This document shows, piece after piece, positions 14,404-21,393 of a stretch of 24,634 nt of DNA (position 1 is its first letter; every line of letters starts with the position of its first letter). The stretch is from a virus: the IMG/VR virus record IMGVR_UViG_3300001373_000014, positions 5,126 through 29,759 of that record; one strand, written 5' to 3'. A program made the position numbers and the translations under genes. The notes below the pieces were generated by a model. The model ran no database searches. It had not been told where the DNA came from and was given only the letters and a program-made list of their open reading frames with translations.

Positions 14404-15135
14404 ATGATACCAGTAGATAGTTTATTATATAAAATAGATCAAAAACTAAATAAGCTATCCACTAATGCTCATCAACAAATACCTTTAGAAGACAAAATTT
14501 TAGCTCTTAATGAAGCTCAAATAAAATTAATAAAGCAAAAGATTGATGGATTTAGTGTAGTTGGTGGAATGGGTATGGATGCTTTCAAAAAGCGTTATGA
14601 AGATCTACAGAGTCTTGTTGTAAATTATAACAGTCAGCCTTTAGATCTTGAATTAACAGATCCACAATTAAATCAATGGTCTGCAAATGTGCATGAATTA
14701 GAGCCAAAATATATGTTTTATGTTGATTCATATGCATTGGCTTCTAAAGGAAGATGTAAGGACAGAAAGATTTGGATAAATAAAGATCTTGCTAAACATG
14801 GTGACCTTTCATTACTTATGAATAATAACCATTACAAACCAAGTTTTGAGTATCAAGAAACTTTCAATTTTCTATCTTCAGACCAAATTAGTATTTTTAC
14901 TGATGGAACATTTACCCCTAGTAAAATACACATAATGTATATGAGATATCCAATTTATATTGATAAAGAAGGATATATCAAATTTGATGGAACAGATTCA
15001 ATTAATCAAAATTGTGAACTTGAAACTTATCTAGAGGATGAACTTCTAGACTTAACTGTTCAAAACCTGGCAATGTATATTGAAAATAATTCAGCTGTAC
15101 AGAGTGCCCAATACAGAATTCAAACAAATGAATAA
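14404..15135 (+). CDS. Putative head-tail connector/neck protein, 243 residues
   Basis: The N-terminus MIPVDSLLYKIDQKLNKLST, followed by a helix IPLEDKILALNEAQIKLIKQ, is the type of start I associate with adaptor or ring proteins of Bacteroidota podoviruses (P22 gp4/HK97 gp6-like helical adaptors). The C-terminal part is beta-rich (DQISIFTDGTFTPSKIHIMY) and ends in a helix (EDELLDLTVQNLAMYIENNS), a pattern seen in adaptor proteins. It lies between capsid-proximal and tail-type genes, which suits a neck component. The assignment is from pattern and location only. The last visible gene of the window (23792 onward) has a similar general layout. Confidence 0.5.
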   Translation: MIPVDSLLYKIDQKLNKLSTNAHQQIPLEDKILALNEAQIKLIKQKIDGFSVVGGMGMDAFKKRYEDLQSLVVNYNSQPLDLELTDPQLNQWSANVHELEPKYMFYVDSYALASKGRCKDRKIWINKDLAKHGDLSLLMNNNHYKPSFEYQETFNFLSSDQISIFTDGTFTPSKIHIMYMRYPIYIDKEGYIKFDGTDSINQNCELETYLEDELLDLTVQNLAMYIENNSAVQSAQYRIQTNE

Positions 15136-15165
15136 TTATATTAACAATTAAAACAAAAACAAAAA

Positions 15166-16329
15166 ATGGCTGATTTTTCATTAACCACTGTCTTTGTGGT
15201 TCCAGTAGGACAAACTGCGCTTCCTAGCTCTGGCTCCACACAAAACCTAACTCCTGGTCAGTTTGGTATTTATCGCAACGATTATTCTGTAGCTAATGCA
15301 GGAAACATCGCTGCAGCTCCTTATTTCTATCTAGCTCAAGGTAGAGCTAATACCTTTTTACAAGGGTCTAAACGTTCTGATAAAATTAAAGGATGTGCTA
15401 CAGCAAACTGTACTTCTAATGTAACTGAATGGTATAAAGTTAGTGGGTGTTCTACTCCTGCAACTCAAATTACTGATGTTTCAGGGTTTAGTGTAGGTTG
15501 TGGTGAAGTTCTTACATTAACATTAAGAGCACACTCTAGTTATATTGATACATTGTATTTCAATGGATTCACACGATCAGTAACTGTTCAAGCACCTTGT
15601 TGTGATTGTGATGGTGGAGATCCATGTGTTGATGTTGATACTGATGCATTGATTAATCAATTGATTACCAAATTAACTCAAACTATTAAAGGAACTAACC
15701 CTGATAACATCAGCTTTAGTACTTTCTGGAACTTTGAAAATGTTGGTGGAACAATTCTTCGTATTTCAGCGAAACCTTTAACAGCATATGGACAAACATG
15801 TGATGTTGCTGCTTTCCCTTTTGAATATGACAGAATGTATTTTAGAACTTTTGTTTACAGTGGACCAGCAACTACTGCTGACTTTATTGTAGCAGATTCT
15901 TGTAACATTGTTGCAAATTCTGTAATCACTCAACGTTCTTCTTATGCTACTGGTACTTCAGCAGAAATTGCTCAATTAGAGAAAAACTATTACAGCTATC
16001 AAGCAGGGTATTTAAAACACCTTTATAGAATGGCTGGATATAATGAAAATTTTGAAACCTATGTAGATAGTGGTTCAAATTATACAACTTATTATATCAA
16101 GTTCAATGATATTGACAAAACTGCTCAAAACTGGAATGCTAATCTTGCTACAGACAGTTCTGTAATTATTGCTGCTGTTACAGGATCTACAGTTGCTACA
16201 GAAATTGAAAGTGTATTAGAAGCTGCTTTAGGAACTGTTGCTGACAACAATGCTTGTATTACAACTACAACTACTACTAGTGCTGCTCCAACAACCACCA
16301 CTACTACTAGTTCTACAAACATTCCTTAA
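15166..16329 (+). CDS. Virion structural protein with Thr-rich C-terminal tail
   Basis: The 387-residue product starts MADFSLTTVFVVPVGQTALP and has the segment LTPGQFGIYRNDYS, of a sort found near the N-terminus of tail-tube or sheath-like proteins. A Cys cluster (QAPCCDCDGGDPCVDVDTD, about 143-162) separates two domains, and further Cys residues (GCATANCTSN, GCSTPATQ) suggest disulphides or metal sites. From about residue 366 the protein ends in Thr/Ser/Ala/Pro repeats (TTTTTTSAAPTTTTTTSS), the same linker type as in the fibre genes downstream. Codon bias is capsid-like, implying high copy number. It could be a tube, decoration or capsid-fibre protein. A strong terminator follows. Confidence 0.65.
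   Translation: MADFSLTTVFVVPVGQTALPSSGSTQNLTPGQFGIYRNDYSVANAGNIAAAPYFYLAQGRANTFLQGSKRSDKIKGCATANCTSNVTEWYKVSGCSTPATQITDVSGFSVGCGEVLTLTLRAHSSYIDTLYFNGFTRSVTVQAPCCDCDGGDPCVDVDTDALINQLITKLTQTIKGTNPDNISFSTFWNFENVGGTILRISAKPLTAYGQTCDVAAFPFEYDRMYFRTFVYSGPATTADFIVADSCNIVANSVITQRSSYATGTSAEIAQLEKNYYSYQAGYLKHLYRMAGYNENFETYVDSGSNYTTYYIKFNDIDKTAQNWNANLATDSSVIIAAVTGSTVATEIESVLEAALGTVADNNACITTTTTTSAAPTTTTTTSSTNIP
16261..16320 (+). repeat. ACN microsatellite coding a Thr-rich tail
   Basis: Imperfect tandem ACA/ACT/ACC codons interrupted by AGT, GCT and CCA encode the C-terminal Thr/Ser tail of the 15166-16329 protein. Similar tracts occur at 18575-18748, 20654-20680, 20922-21009 and 21189-21212. Confidence 0.8.
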
Positions 16330-16354
16330 GAATAAACTGAATTAACATAACCTA

Positions 16355-16399
16355 TGCCAGAGGATAAAGGGATTATTTCTCTGATCCTCTGGCATTTTT
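16355..16399 (+). terminator. Strong rho-independent terminator
   Basis: An 11-bp perfect stem, TGCCAGAGGAT (16355-16365) with ATCCTCTGGCA (16384-16394), is followed immediately by TTTTTATTA. It closes the head module after the 15166-16329 gene. The next gene starts only 13 nt later without a visible promoter, so some read-through is needed. Confidence 0.9.
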
Positions 16400-16411
16400 A
16401 TTATAAAAAAT

Positions 16412-16966
16412 ATGCCAACATTAAAATTAGATTTTGTTGTATTACCTACCAATGATATTGAAACTCTTGGTTTACAAGATATTTCAACCTATCCTGATGA
16501 TCCTCCTGTTGTATCTGCACCAACAATAGAAATAACTCCGCCTTCATTTAATACTGTGAGTCTTCCCTTTGTTGTAGAAGAATATAATGGATTTAACTCA
16601 TACACTTTAGGTATCACTGCAGTGGATGTATATGAACCTCTACCTGATGGTATATATCATTTTAAATATTCTATAGCTCCAGCATATGAAAACTATGTTG
16701 AAAAATCTTTTCTTCGTACAGATCTTTTACAACAAAAATTTGATGAAGCATTTATGACATTAGATATGATGGAATGTGATCAGGCAATTAAAAAACAATC
16801 GTTTGTAGACCTTATGACAATTTATTTCTTTATGCAGGGTGCTATAGCAGCAGCAAATAATTGTGCAGAAATAGAAGCAAATAAGTTATATTTGCAAGCA
16901 GATAGAATGTTAACCACTTTTATACGACATGATTGTGGTTGTTCAGGAACCAACTATTTAAATTAA
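16412..16966 (+). CDS. Hypothetical virion-associated protein, 184 residues
   Basis: The N-terminal half is beta-rich and Pro/Thr-rich (PTIEITPPSFNTVSLPFVVE; PDGIYHFKYSIAPAYENYV), resembling an Ig-like or attachment domain. The C-terminal half is helical with Cys residues (MTLDMMECDQAIKKQSFVDL; AAANNCAEIEANKLYLQADR) and ends HDCGCSGTNYLN. No known family is recognised. It opens the fibre cassette directly after the terminator, 6 nt ahead of a Cys-rich micro-ORF. A role in fibre attachment or as a chaperone for the fibre genes behind it is plausible from position. I see no promoter of its own. Confidence 0.6.
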   Translation: MPTLKLDFVVLPTNDIETLGLQDISTYPDDPPVVSAPTIEITPPSFNTVSLPFVVEEYNGFNSYTLGITAVDVYEPLPDGIYHFKYSIAPAYENYVEKSFLRTDLLQQKFDEAFMTLDMMECDQAIKKQSFVDLMTIYFFMQGAIAAANNCAEIEANKLYLQADRMLTTFIRHDCGCSGTNYLN

Positions 16967-16972
16967 ATCAAT

Positions 16973-17116
16973 ATGGCAACATGTAAAAACTGTGGAGCTC
17001 AAGTGGGTTGTGGCTGCCAATTAAAAAATGGACTTTGTACATATTGTCAAAGTAAATTATCAACAACTCAAAATACAAATAGCAATGTTATATTCAAAGC
17101 TTACCAACTGTCCTGA
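16973..17116 (+). CDS. 47-residue Cys-rich zinc-ribbon-like protein
   Basis: The peptide MATCKNCGAQVGCGCQLKNG continues LCTYCQSKL and ends at TGA (17114-17116). Six Cys in the order CxxC...CxC...CxxC look like a compact zinc ribbon. The last 30 codons overlap the +1 frame of the next ORF, which itself has a TNCPECEE CxxC pair. The two may therefore be halves of one gene separated by a frameshift. The Cys-rich N-terminus recalls those of the two fibre proteins downstream (MSCSNCFNGC, MSCQDPCSNK). Coding is supported by the 6-nt gap to the upstream stop and by the Cys spacing. Confidence 0.55.
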   Translation: MATCKNCGAQVGCGCQLKNGLCTYCQSKLSTTQNTNSNVIFKAYQLS

Positions 17117-17216
17117 GTGTGAAGAGATTCCTGCTTTATTAGCAGATATAGATTGCAAAATTAAAGTATTTCTAGTTATGCTATATTTGCTCTCTTACAG
17201 TACAAAAAAATATTAA
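17028..17216 (+). CDS. 62-residue Cys-containing ORF in +1 frame, possible frameshift partner
   Basis: The frame opens at 17028, but the protein-like part starts about residue 20 (MLYSKLTNCPECEEIPALLA), so the true start could be ATG at 17085 or the coding could continue from the 16973 ORF by a +1 shift. The C-terminus is hydrophobic (KIKVFLVMLYLLSYSTKKY), perhaps a membrane-active or buried helix. The frame ends TAA, followed at once by the ATG of a 28-codon ORF. The role is unknown. Overlap with the zinc-ribbon ORF over 89 nt means at least part of one of the two is not independent. Confidence 0.45.
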   Translation: MDFVHIVKVNYQQLKIQIAMLYSKLTNCPECEEIPALLADIDCKIKVFLVMLYLLSYSTKKY

Positions 17217-17218
17217 TA

Positions 17219-17305
17219 ATGAAAAATTGTAATCCAGATTATTTATCTACCTTTACAATACCAATGATAGCTAGTAGAATTAAAATTTTAAAATATAAAC
17301 CATGA
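17219..17305 (+). CDS. 28-residue micro-ORF coupled to tail-fibre gene
   Basis: ATG at 17219 (3 nt after the previous stop) to TGA at 17303-17305 encodes MKNCNPDYLSTFTIPMIASR followed by IKILKYKP. The stop overlaps the fibre gene start as ATGA, a 4-nt overlap typical of translational coupling, which is the main reason to list it. The single Cys near the N-terminus again follows the local style. It may be a translated leader for the fibre gene rather than a functional protein. Confidence 0.4.
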   Translation: MKNCNPDYLSTFTIPMIASRIKILKYKP

Positions 17306-18402
17306 GTTGTTCAAATTGTTTTAATGGTTGCTCAGAAACCACAAGTGATAAATGTGTAAAATATACAGGAATAGCTGTTCCTGAATTAGGAATAGAAAAT
17401 GGAGATACTTTATTGAGTGTTGAAAGTGCCATCACTACTTATTTACTTACAGCATTAGATGGAACAGGAATAGTTCCATATATCAATCCAGCATCATTGT
17501 GTGCCCTTGTAACAGGTTATTTACCTGGTAGTGGTACCATAACACTAATTAATGTAATTGATGCCTTAATTAAGTCTATTTGTGATTTACAAGAACAGGT
17601 AGATGGAAATACATCAGCAATCAATATATTGAATGCTGATTATACTATTGGATGTTTGACAGGAGTTACAGCTTCCTCAGATACTCATGCTATACTACAA
17701 GCAACAGTAACTAAAGTTTGTGCAGTTAGTTCTGCCCTTACAGCTCTTGCTTTAGATCTTTCCACAAATTATGTAGCAATTGCAGATATTGATGCATATA
17801 TTCAAGCATACTTAGATTCTATTGGTGGAGGTGGTGGAGGATCCACTACTAACATGAAAGATAAAATGGTTCCTTATACAGTGGTAGAATATTATGGAAG
17901 TCTTACTGTTTTTGATGGAACAGGTGCTGGAACAGGAGTTTGGGATAAAGTTTATCTTTGTAATGGTCAAAATAGTACTCCTGATAAAAGAGGAAGAGTT
18001 GGTGTTGGTATTACAGATGGAACAATGTTGGGAGCTACAATGTCTGCAACTGTTAATCCTTCTACTCCTGGTAATCCAAGTTATTCTTTAAACACTCCAA
18101 TGGGTTCTAATACTGTTACATTAACCAGTGCTACTCAGATTCCATCTCATACACATGCTCCTACAGTTACAGTTACTGATCCTGGACACAGTCACACTAC
18201 AGAAATTGGAGGATATAAGGATGCAAACACTTCAGGATCTTCTTATACTTGGGTACAAAAAGGAACTGGAGTTTTTCTACCTTCTTCTACAATAACTACA
18301 GGAATTACAGTGGGAGTGTCTAATGCATACACAGGAGGAACAGACTCTCATGCAAACATTCAACCATCTTTAGGTTGTTATTATATAATGTATATACCAT
18401 AA
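17302..18402 (+). CDS. Tail fibre with collar domain and HxH motifs
   Basis: Three parts are visible in 366 residues. First, a Cys-rich N-terminal module (1-50: MSCSNCFNGC..., Y-T-G...P..GI...D.L) is shared with the next gene. Second, a helical shaft (about 80-170) ends in a glycine hinge (GGGGGG). Third, the C-terminal domain from about 185 has the phage tail-collar signature: PDKRGRVGVGITDG, TSATQIPSHTHAPT, DPGHSHTTE and the final DSHANIQPSLGCYYIMYI. The HxH motifs in such trimeric fibre tips bind iron or other metal ions in T4-type fibres. The protein is most likely part of the adsorption apparatus that recognises host surface glycans or proteins. It is the best recognised member of the fibre cassette. 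Confidence 0.85.
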   Translation: MSCSNCFNGCSETTSDKCVKYTGIAVPELGIENGDTLLSVESAITTYLLTALDGTGIVPYINPASLCALVTGYLPGSGTITLINVIDALIKSICDLQEQVDGNTSAINILNADYTIGCLTGVTASSDTHAILQATVTKVCAVSSALTALALDLSTNYVAIADIDAYIQAYLDSIGGGGGGSTTNMKDKMVPYTVVEYYGSLTVFDGTGAGTGVWDKVYLCNGQNSTPDKRGRVGVGITDGTMLGATMSATVNPSTPGNPSYSLNTPMGSNTVTLTSATQIPSHTHAPTVTVTDPGHSHTTEIGGYKDANTSGSSYTWVQKGTGVFLPSSTITTGITVGVSNAYTGGTDSHANIQPSLGCYYIMYIP

Positions 18403-18412
18403 AACCAAATAA

Positions 18413-18934
18413 ATGAGTTGTCAAGATCCTTGCTCTAATAAAACATCATCTGATGATATTTCTTATGTTGGACCAAACTTACCTGGTTCAGGCATACAAA
18501 CTTGTGATAATTTGACTCTAGTTATACAAAAGTTGGATAATAAACTTATTGTATTACAGAATGAAATTTATCGTACAACTACCACTACAACATCAACATC
18601 ATCTACATCAACAACAACTAGCACAACCACTATAGCCCCTAGCACAACTACAACCACTTCTTCTTCATCAACAACTACAACTACAAGTTCTACAACTACT
18701 ACTAGTACAAGTTCAACAACAACAACTACTACTACATTAGCTCCTGTCACTTGTAAAACATTTACAATACAATCTACTCAAAATAGTGCAAGTTGGTTAG
18801 CTTTAGATTGTGATGATAATATAGTGGGAGGATTAATACTATTGGCAGGTACAACAATTAGTACAGGATGTATATGGAATAATTCATTAGAGTTATATGA
18901 TATGACAATTATCTCTCAAGTAGATTGTCCATAA
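18413..18934 (+). CDS. Modular fibre protein: Cys N-module, Thr linker, 60-residue Cys module
   Basis: Of its 173 residues, 1-50 repeat the N-terminal module of the collar fibre (MSCQDPCSNK..., Y-V-G...P..GI...D.L). Residues 55-110 are almost pure Thr/Ser with a few Ala/Pro/Leu (STTTIAPSTTTTTSSSSTTT). Residues 114-173 form a compact module (CKTFTIQS...WLALDCDDN...GC...QVDCP). The last module aligns with that of the 20703 gene: both have Cys, 17 residues, Asp-Cys, an Asn 3 residues later, and a terminal Cys-Pro about 39 residues on. It is probably an adhesin-like appendage anchored at the same site as the collar fibre. The linker would be extended, and O-glycosylation by the host is conceivable. 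Confidence 0.75.
   Translation: MSCQDPCSNKTSSDDISYVGPNLPGSGIQTCDNLTLVIQKLDNKLIVLQNEIYRTTTTTTSTSSTSTTTSTTTIAPSTTTTTSSSSTTTTTSSTTTTSTSSTTTTTTTLAPVTCKTFTIQSTQNSASWLALDCDDNIVGGLILLAGTTISTGCIWNNSLELYDMTIISQVDCP
18575..18748 (+). repeat. Long ACN microsatellite coding the Thr/Ser linker
   Basis: About 55 codons are almost all ACA/ACT/ACC mixed with TCA/TCT/AGT/AGC, encoding the linker of the 18413-18934 protein. This is the longest of the five related tracts in the window and a natural site for length change by slippage or for homologous exchange. Confidence 0.85.
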
Positions 18935-18949
18935 TAAAAATAAAAACCA

Positions 18950-20683
18950 ATGACAGCAGTAATAACATTAACTTTAGCAGGAGCAGACACAGGCCCATTT
19001 AATTTGTATTCAAATGTAGATGGGTATATTTCTGCTTTTGCAAATAATATAACAAGAGCACAACTTCTTGCAGGATATGCTACTGATGCTCTTCCTAATT
19101 TTACCACTATAGTAAAAATAAAATCTGTTGGAGAATGTTTGAATTCTGTTGAAGTAGTTGTTCCTCCACAAACTTGTTATAACTTCCTTCCAACAGATAG
19201 TTATTATCTTTTGGATTATATAATTAAACCTACTACTAGTTACTTCTATGGATTCTTTGATGGATATGTAGAAAATGATATTCCTACATTATATAAAAAT
19301 TTAGTTAAACTTAATTTAGATCTTACTTTAGATACTTCTTTTGATGTAGGAGTTGGATTTGATGAAATACTTTATACTGGTTGTTCTATTTTAGAACAAC
19401 CAGATGGTAAAATAATAGTGACAGGAACTTTCTTGACTTATCAGGGAGTCACTAAAAATAGAATAGTAAGACTTAATACTGATGCTAGTATAGATGCTAC
19501 ATTTATTACAGGTACTGGATTTGATGGATTTACACAAAGTCCTGCTATAGATTCTAATGATTCTGTAATTATTACAGGATTATTTTCTGATTATAATGGA
19601 ACACCTGCTTTTAGAATAGCAAGACTTCTTTCTAATGGAACTATAGATCCAACCTTTATAACAGGAACAGGTTTCAATAACACCACTACAGATGTATTAG
19701 TCAATCCAGATAACTCAATGTTTATTCTTGGATACTTTGATACATATAATGGTGTAGCAGTTTCTCCTGGTATAATTAAATTAATGGAAGATGGTTCTGT
19801 AGATCCTTCATTTAATGCTGGAACAGGTATAGACCCATATCTTCCTAATAATGCTAACTATTTTGCTAGGATAGCAGGAGAAACATCATTCTATGTAGGA
19901 GGATATCTTACAGATTATAATGGTACAACTATATCTCAAATTATTAAATTGAATATAGATGGAACAGTTGACACTTCATTTAACTCAGGAACAGGATTTG
20001 ATGGAATAAATTTATATTCAATGAATGTAATATGGGGAGATAAACTTCTTATAGAAGGAGATTTCTTGAATTATAATGGAACACCTTCTAATTATTCTAT
20101 TATTCTTAATTCAGATGGAACAGTTTATTATACATTTGATCTTGTTTACAGAGGTCCTGTAGTTATAGGGAATAATCTTTTTGCAGCTGAAGATAATGAT
20201 TGTTTAAAATTATTGCATACTTTTGTCCCAGATGTTACACCTCCAACTATCATTAATGGGGGTGCTTTATATCAAGCTAATCCAGTAGATCCTTGTGATC
20301 CTCTGATGTATCCATATACTGTTGAAATTCCTTTTCCAACTCCTTATAGTTTTGGTTTAATGTTTAGTCCTTATAAAATATGGAGTGATATTGAATACAT
20401 AGAAGTTATGAGTGTTACTCTTGTAGCAGGATTAGAAATTAAATATAATGGAATAACAGTGACTCCTGGAGACTTACTTTATCCTATTTCAGCAGATGTA
20501 TGGGTAAATACTATGGAAACTATTAGAAGTACTTTTGATTGTGATTTAATATCAGAAGTGTGGACAGTAAGAATAAAATTGTATGATAGTCCTATATCAA
20601 ATGTAGCAAATTATACTATATATTTTAATCAACAATCATGTCCTGATTGTTTAACTACTACATCAACAACTACAACTATATAA
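18950..20683 (+). CDS. Beta-propeller (delta-60-type repeat) fibre protein
   Basis: Residues 1-72 are an N-terminal module (MTAVITLTLAGADTGPFNLY...) shared with the next gene. Residues about 115-400 hold six imperfect repeats of about 50-56 residues, each with 'RLN.DG.iD.tF..GtGF' then 'pD.ki...G.F..YNGt', e.g. LNIDGTVDTSFNSGTGFDG and LIEGDFLNYNGTP. This matches the delta-60 repeat family, which folds as beta-propeller blades and is frequent in secreted Bacteroidota proteins. Residues 420-565 form another beta-rich domain with Cys. The end is a Thr tail (CLTTTSTTTTI). The protein is likely an adsorption or glycan-binding spike. The propeller was probably acquired from a bacterial surface protein. 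The 577 residues are intact. Confidence 0.75.
   Translation: MTAVITLTLAGADTGPFNLYSNVDGYISAFANNITRAQLLAGYATDALPNFTTIVKIKSVGECLNSVEVVVPPQTCYNFLPTDSYYLLDYIIKPTTSYFYGFFDGYVENDIPTLYKNLVKLNLDLTLDTSFDVGVGFDEILYTGCSILEQPDGKIIVTGTFLTYQGVTKNRIVRLNTDASIDATFITGTGFDGFTQSPAIDSNDSVIITGLFSDYNGTPAFRIARLLSNGTIDPTFITGTGFNNTTTDVLVNPDNSMFILGYFDTYNGVAVSPGIIKLMEDGSVDPSFNAGTGIDPYLPNNANYFARIAGETSFYVGGYLTDYNGTTISQIIKLNIDGTVDTSFNSGTGFDGINLYSMNVIWGDKLLIEGDFLNYNGTPSNYSIILNSDGTVYYTFDLVYRGPVVIGNNLFAAEDNDCLKLLHTFVPDVTPPTIINGGALYQANPVDPCDPLMYPYTVEIPFPTPYSFGLMFSPYKIWSDIEYIEVMSVTLVAGLEIKYNGITVTPGDLLYPISADVWVNTMETIRSTFDCDLISEVWTVRIKLYDSPISNVANYTIYFNQQSCPDCLTTTSTTTTI
20654..20680 (+). repeat. Short ACN tract coding a Thr tail
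   Basis: Nine codons, mainly ACT/ACA with one TCA and a final ATA, end the propeller protein just before its stop. It looks like a linker whose following domain is absent. Confidence 0.7.
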
Positions 20684-20702
20684 ACCAATTAAATTTATTA
20701 TC

Positions 20703-21218
20703 ATGACAGTATTAATAACCTTAACAGCAGCTGGGACAGACTCTGGTCCTTTTGATTTATATTCAAATTTTGATGGATATGTCACTGCATTTGAAACAGG
20801 AGTTAGTAAAGCAGCATTATTAGGTGGATATACCTCTGCATTAGTGCCAGACTATACAACAATAATTAGAGTGATGTCTACAGGAGATTGTATAAATTAT
20901 GTAAATATAACATTAGAAAACACTACAACAACAACAACATCTACTAGTAGCACAACTACTACTACTACTGTAGCACCTACTACTACTACAACTTCTACTG
21001 CAGTACCAGGTTGTAGTCTATATGAAAGTGCCCCTTATGATGATCAAATTACTATATCTTATATTGATTGCAATGGTAATCCTCAAGCTACTATAGATTT
21101 CTGTTACTCTGCTATATGTACATATGAAGTGTGTGCTCAAAGTATTATAAGTAGTACTGAGACTATGTTTAATATGGGACCATGTCCTACTACAACAACC
21201 ACTACCACTACACCATAG
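20703..21218 (+). CDS. Modular fibre protein: MT N-module, Thr linker, 60-residue Cys module, Thr tail
   Basis: The protein has 171 residues. Residues 1-73 (MTVLITLTAAGTDSGPFDLY...) align without gaps over most of their length with the start of the propeller protein. Residues 74-101 are a Thr/Ser linker (TTTTTTSTSSTTTTTTVAP). Residues 104-162 repeat the module of the 18413 gene (CSLYESAP...YIDCNGN...GPCP), here with three additional Cys (C-x4-C-x4-C). The protein ends TTTTTTTTP at a TAG stop. The block order mixes elements from both upstream genes, which is the clearest sign of module shuffling in the cassette. It is followed by a strong terminator. Confidence 0.75.
   Translation: MTVLITLTAAGTDSGPFDLYSNFDGYVTAFETGVSKAALLGGYTSALVPDYTTIIRVMSTGDCINYVNITLENTTTTTTSTSSTTTTTTVAPTTTTTSTAVPGCSLYESAPYDDQITISYIDCNGNPQATIDFCYSAICTYEVCAQSIISSTETMFNMGPCPTTTTTTTTP
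20922..21009 (+). repeat. ACN microsatellite coding a Thr linker
   Basis: About 29 codons of ACA/ACT with AGT/AGC/TCT and a GTAGCACCT interruption link the N-module and the Cys module of the 20703-21218 protein. A second short tract (21189-21212) codes the Thr tail of the same protein. Confidence 0.85.
21189..21212 (+). repeat. Short ACN tract coding a terminal Thr tail
   Basis: Eight consecutive Thr codons (ACT ACA ACA ACC ACT ACC ACT ACA) precede CCA TAG. It matches the linker tracts in composition but leads nowhere, as if a downstream domain were lost or not yet gained. Confidence 0.75.
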
Positions 21219-21283
21219 ATGCATGTGGGTCTCCTTATTAGAATAATTTAAAAATCATAGTTTATTGGTTTTCTATGTTTTTG

Positions 21284-21312
21284 CTCCCCAGAATTAACCC
21301 TGGGGAGTTTTT
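21284..21312 (+). terminator. Strong rho-independent terminator ending the fibre cassette
   Basis: An 8-bp perfect stem, CTCCCCAG (21284-21291) with CTGGGGAG (21300-21307) and an 8-nt loop, is followed by TTTTTGTTT. It lies 65 nt after the last fibre gene and before a new promoter, so it marks a transcription-unit boundary. Confidence 0.9.
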
Positions 21313-21360
21313 GTTTATAACTAATCTGATTATCAATAATAATCATTCTTGTTAAATATA

Positions 21361-21393
21361 TTTGGTATATATGAAATTTATTTTTTATCTTTA
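21361..21393 (+). promoter_or_regulatory. Bacteroidota-type promoter for the phosphoesterase unit
   Basis: TTTG at 21361-21364, a 21-nt spacer and TATCTTTA at 21386-21393 closely match the element at 3526-3555 (TATCTTTG). It sits just after a strong terminator and 28 nt before the next ATG, as expected for an independent promoter. Confidence 0.55.

Noticed and set aside
16125-16322. Minus-strand Val-rich open frame
   Set aside because: It is antisense to the Thr-coding ACN repeat (GTN on the other strand), with no leader or operon context. The similar frame at 18568-18750 is rejected for the same reason.
17302-21218. Diversity-generating retroelement acting on the fibre genes
   Set aside because: No reverse transcriptase or adenine-biased template repeat is visible in the window. 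The shared blocks are diverged coding modules, not template/variable repeats.
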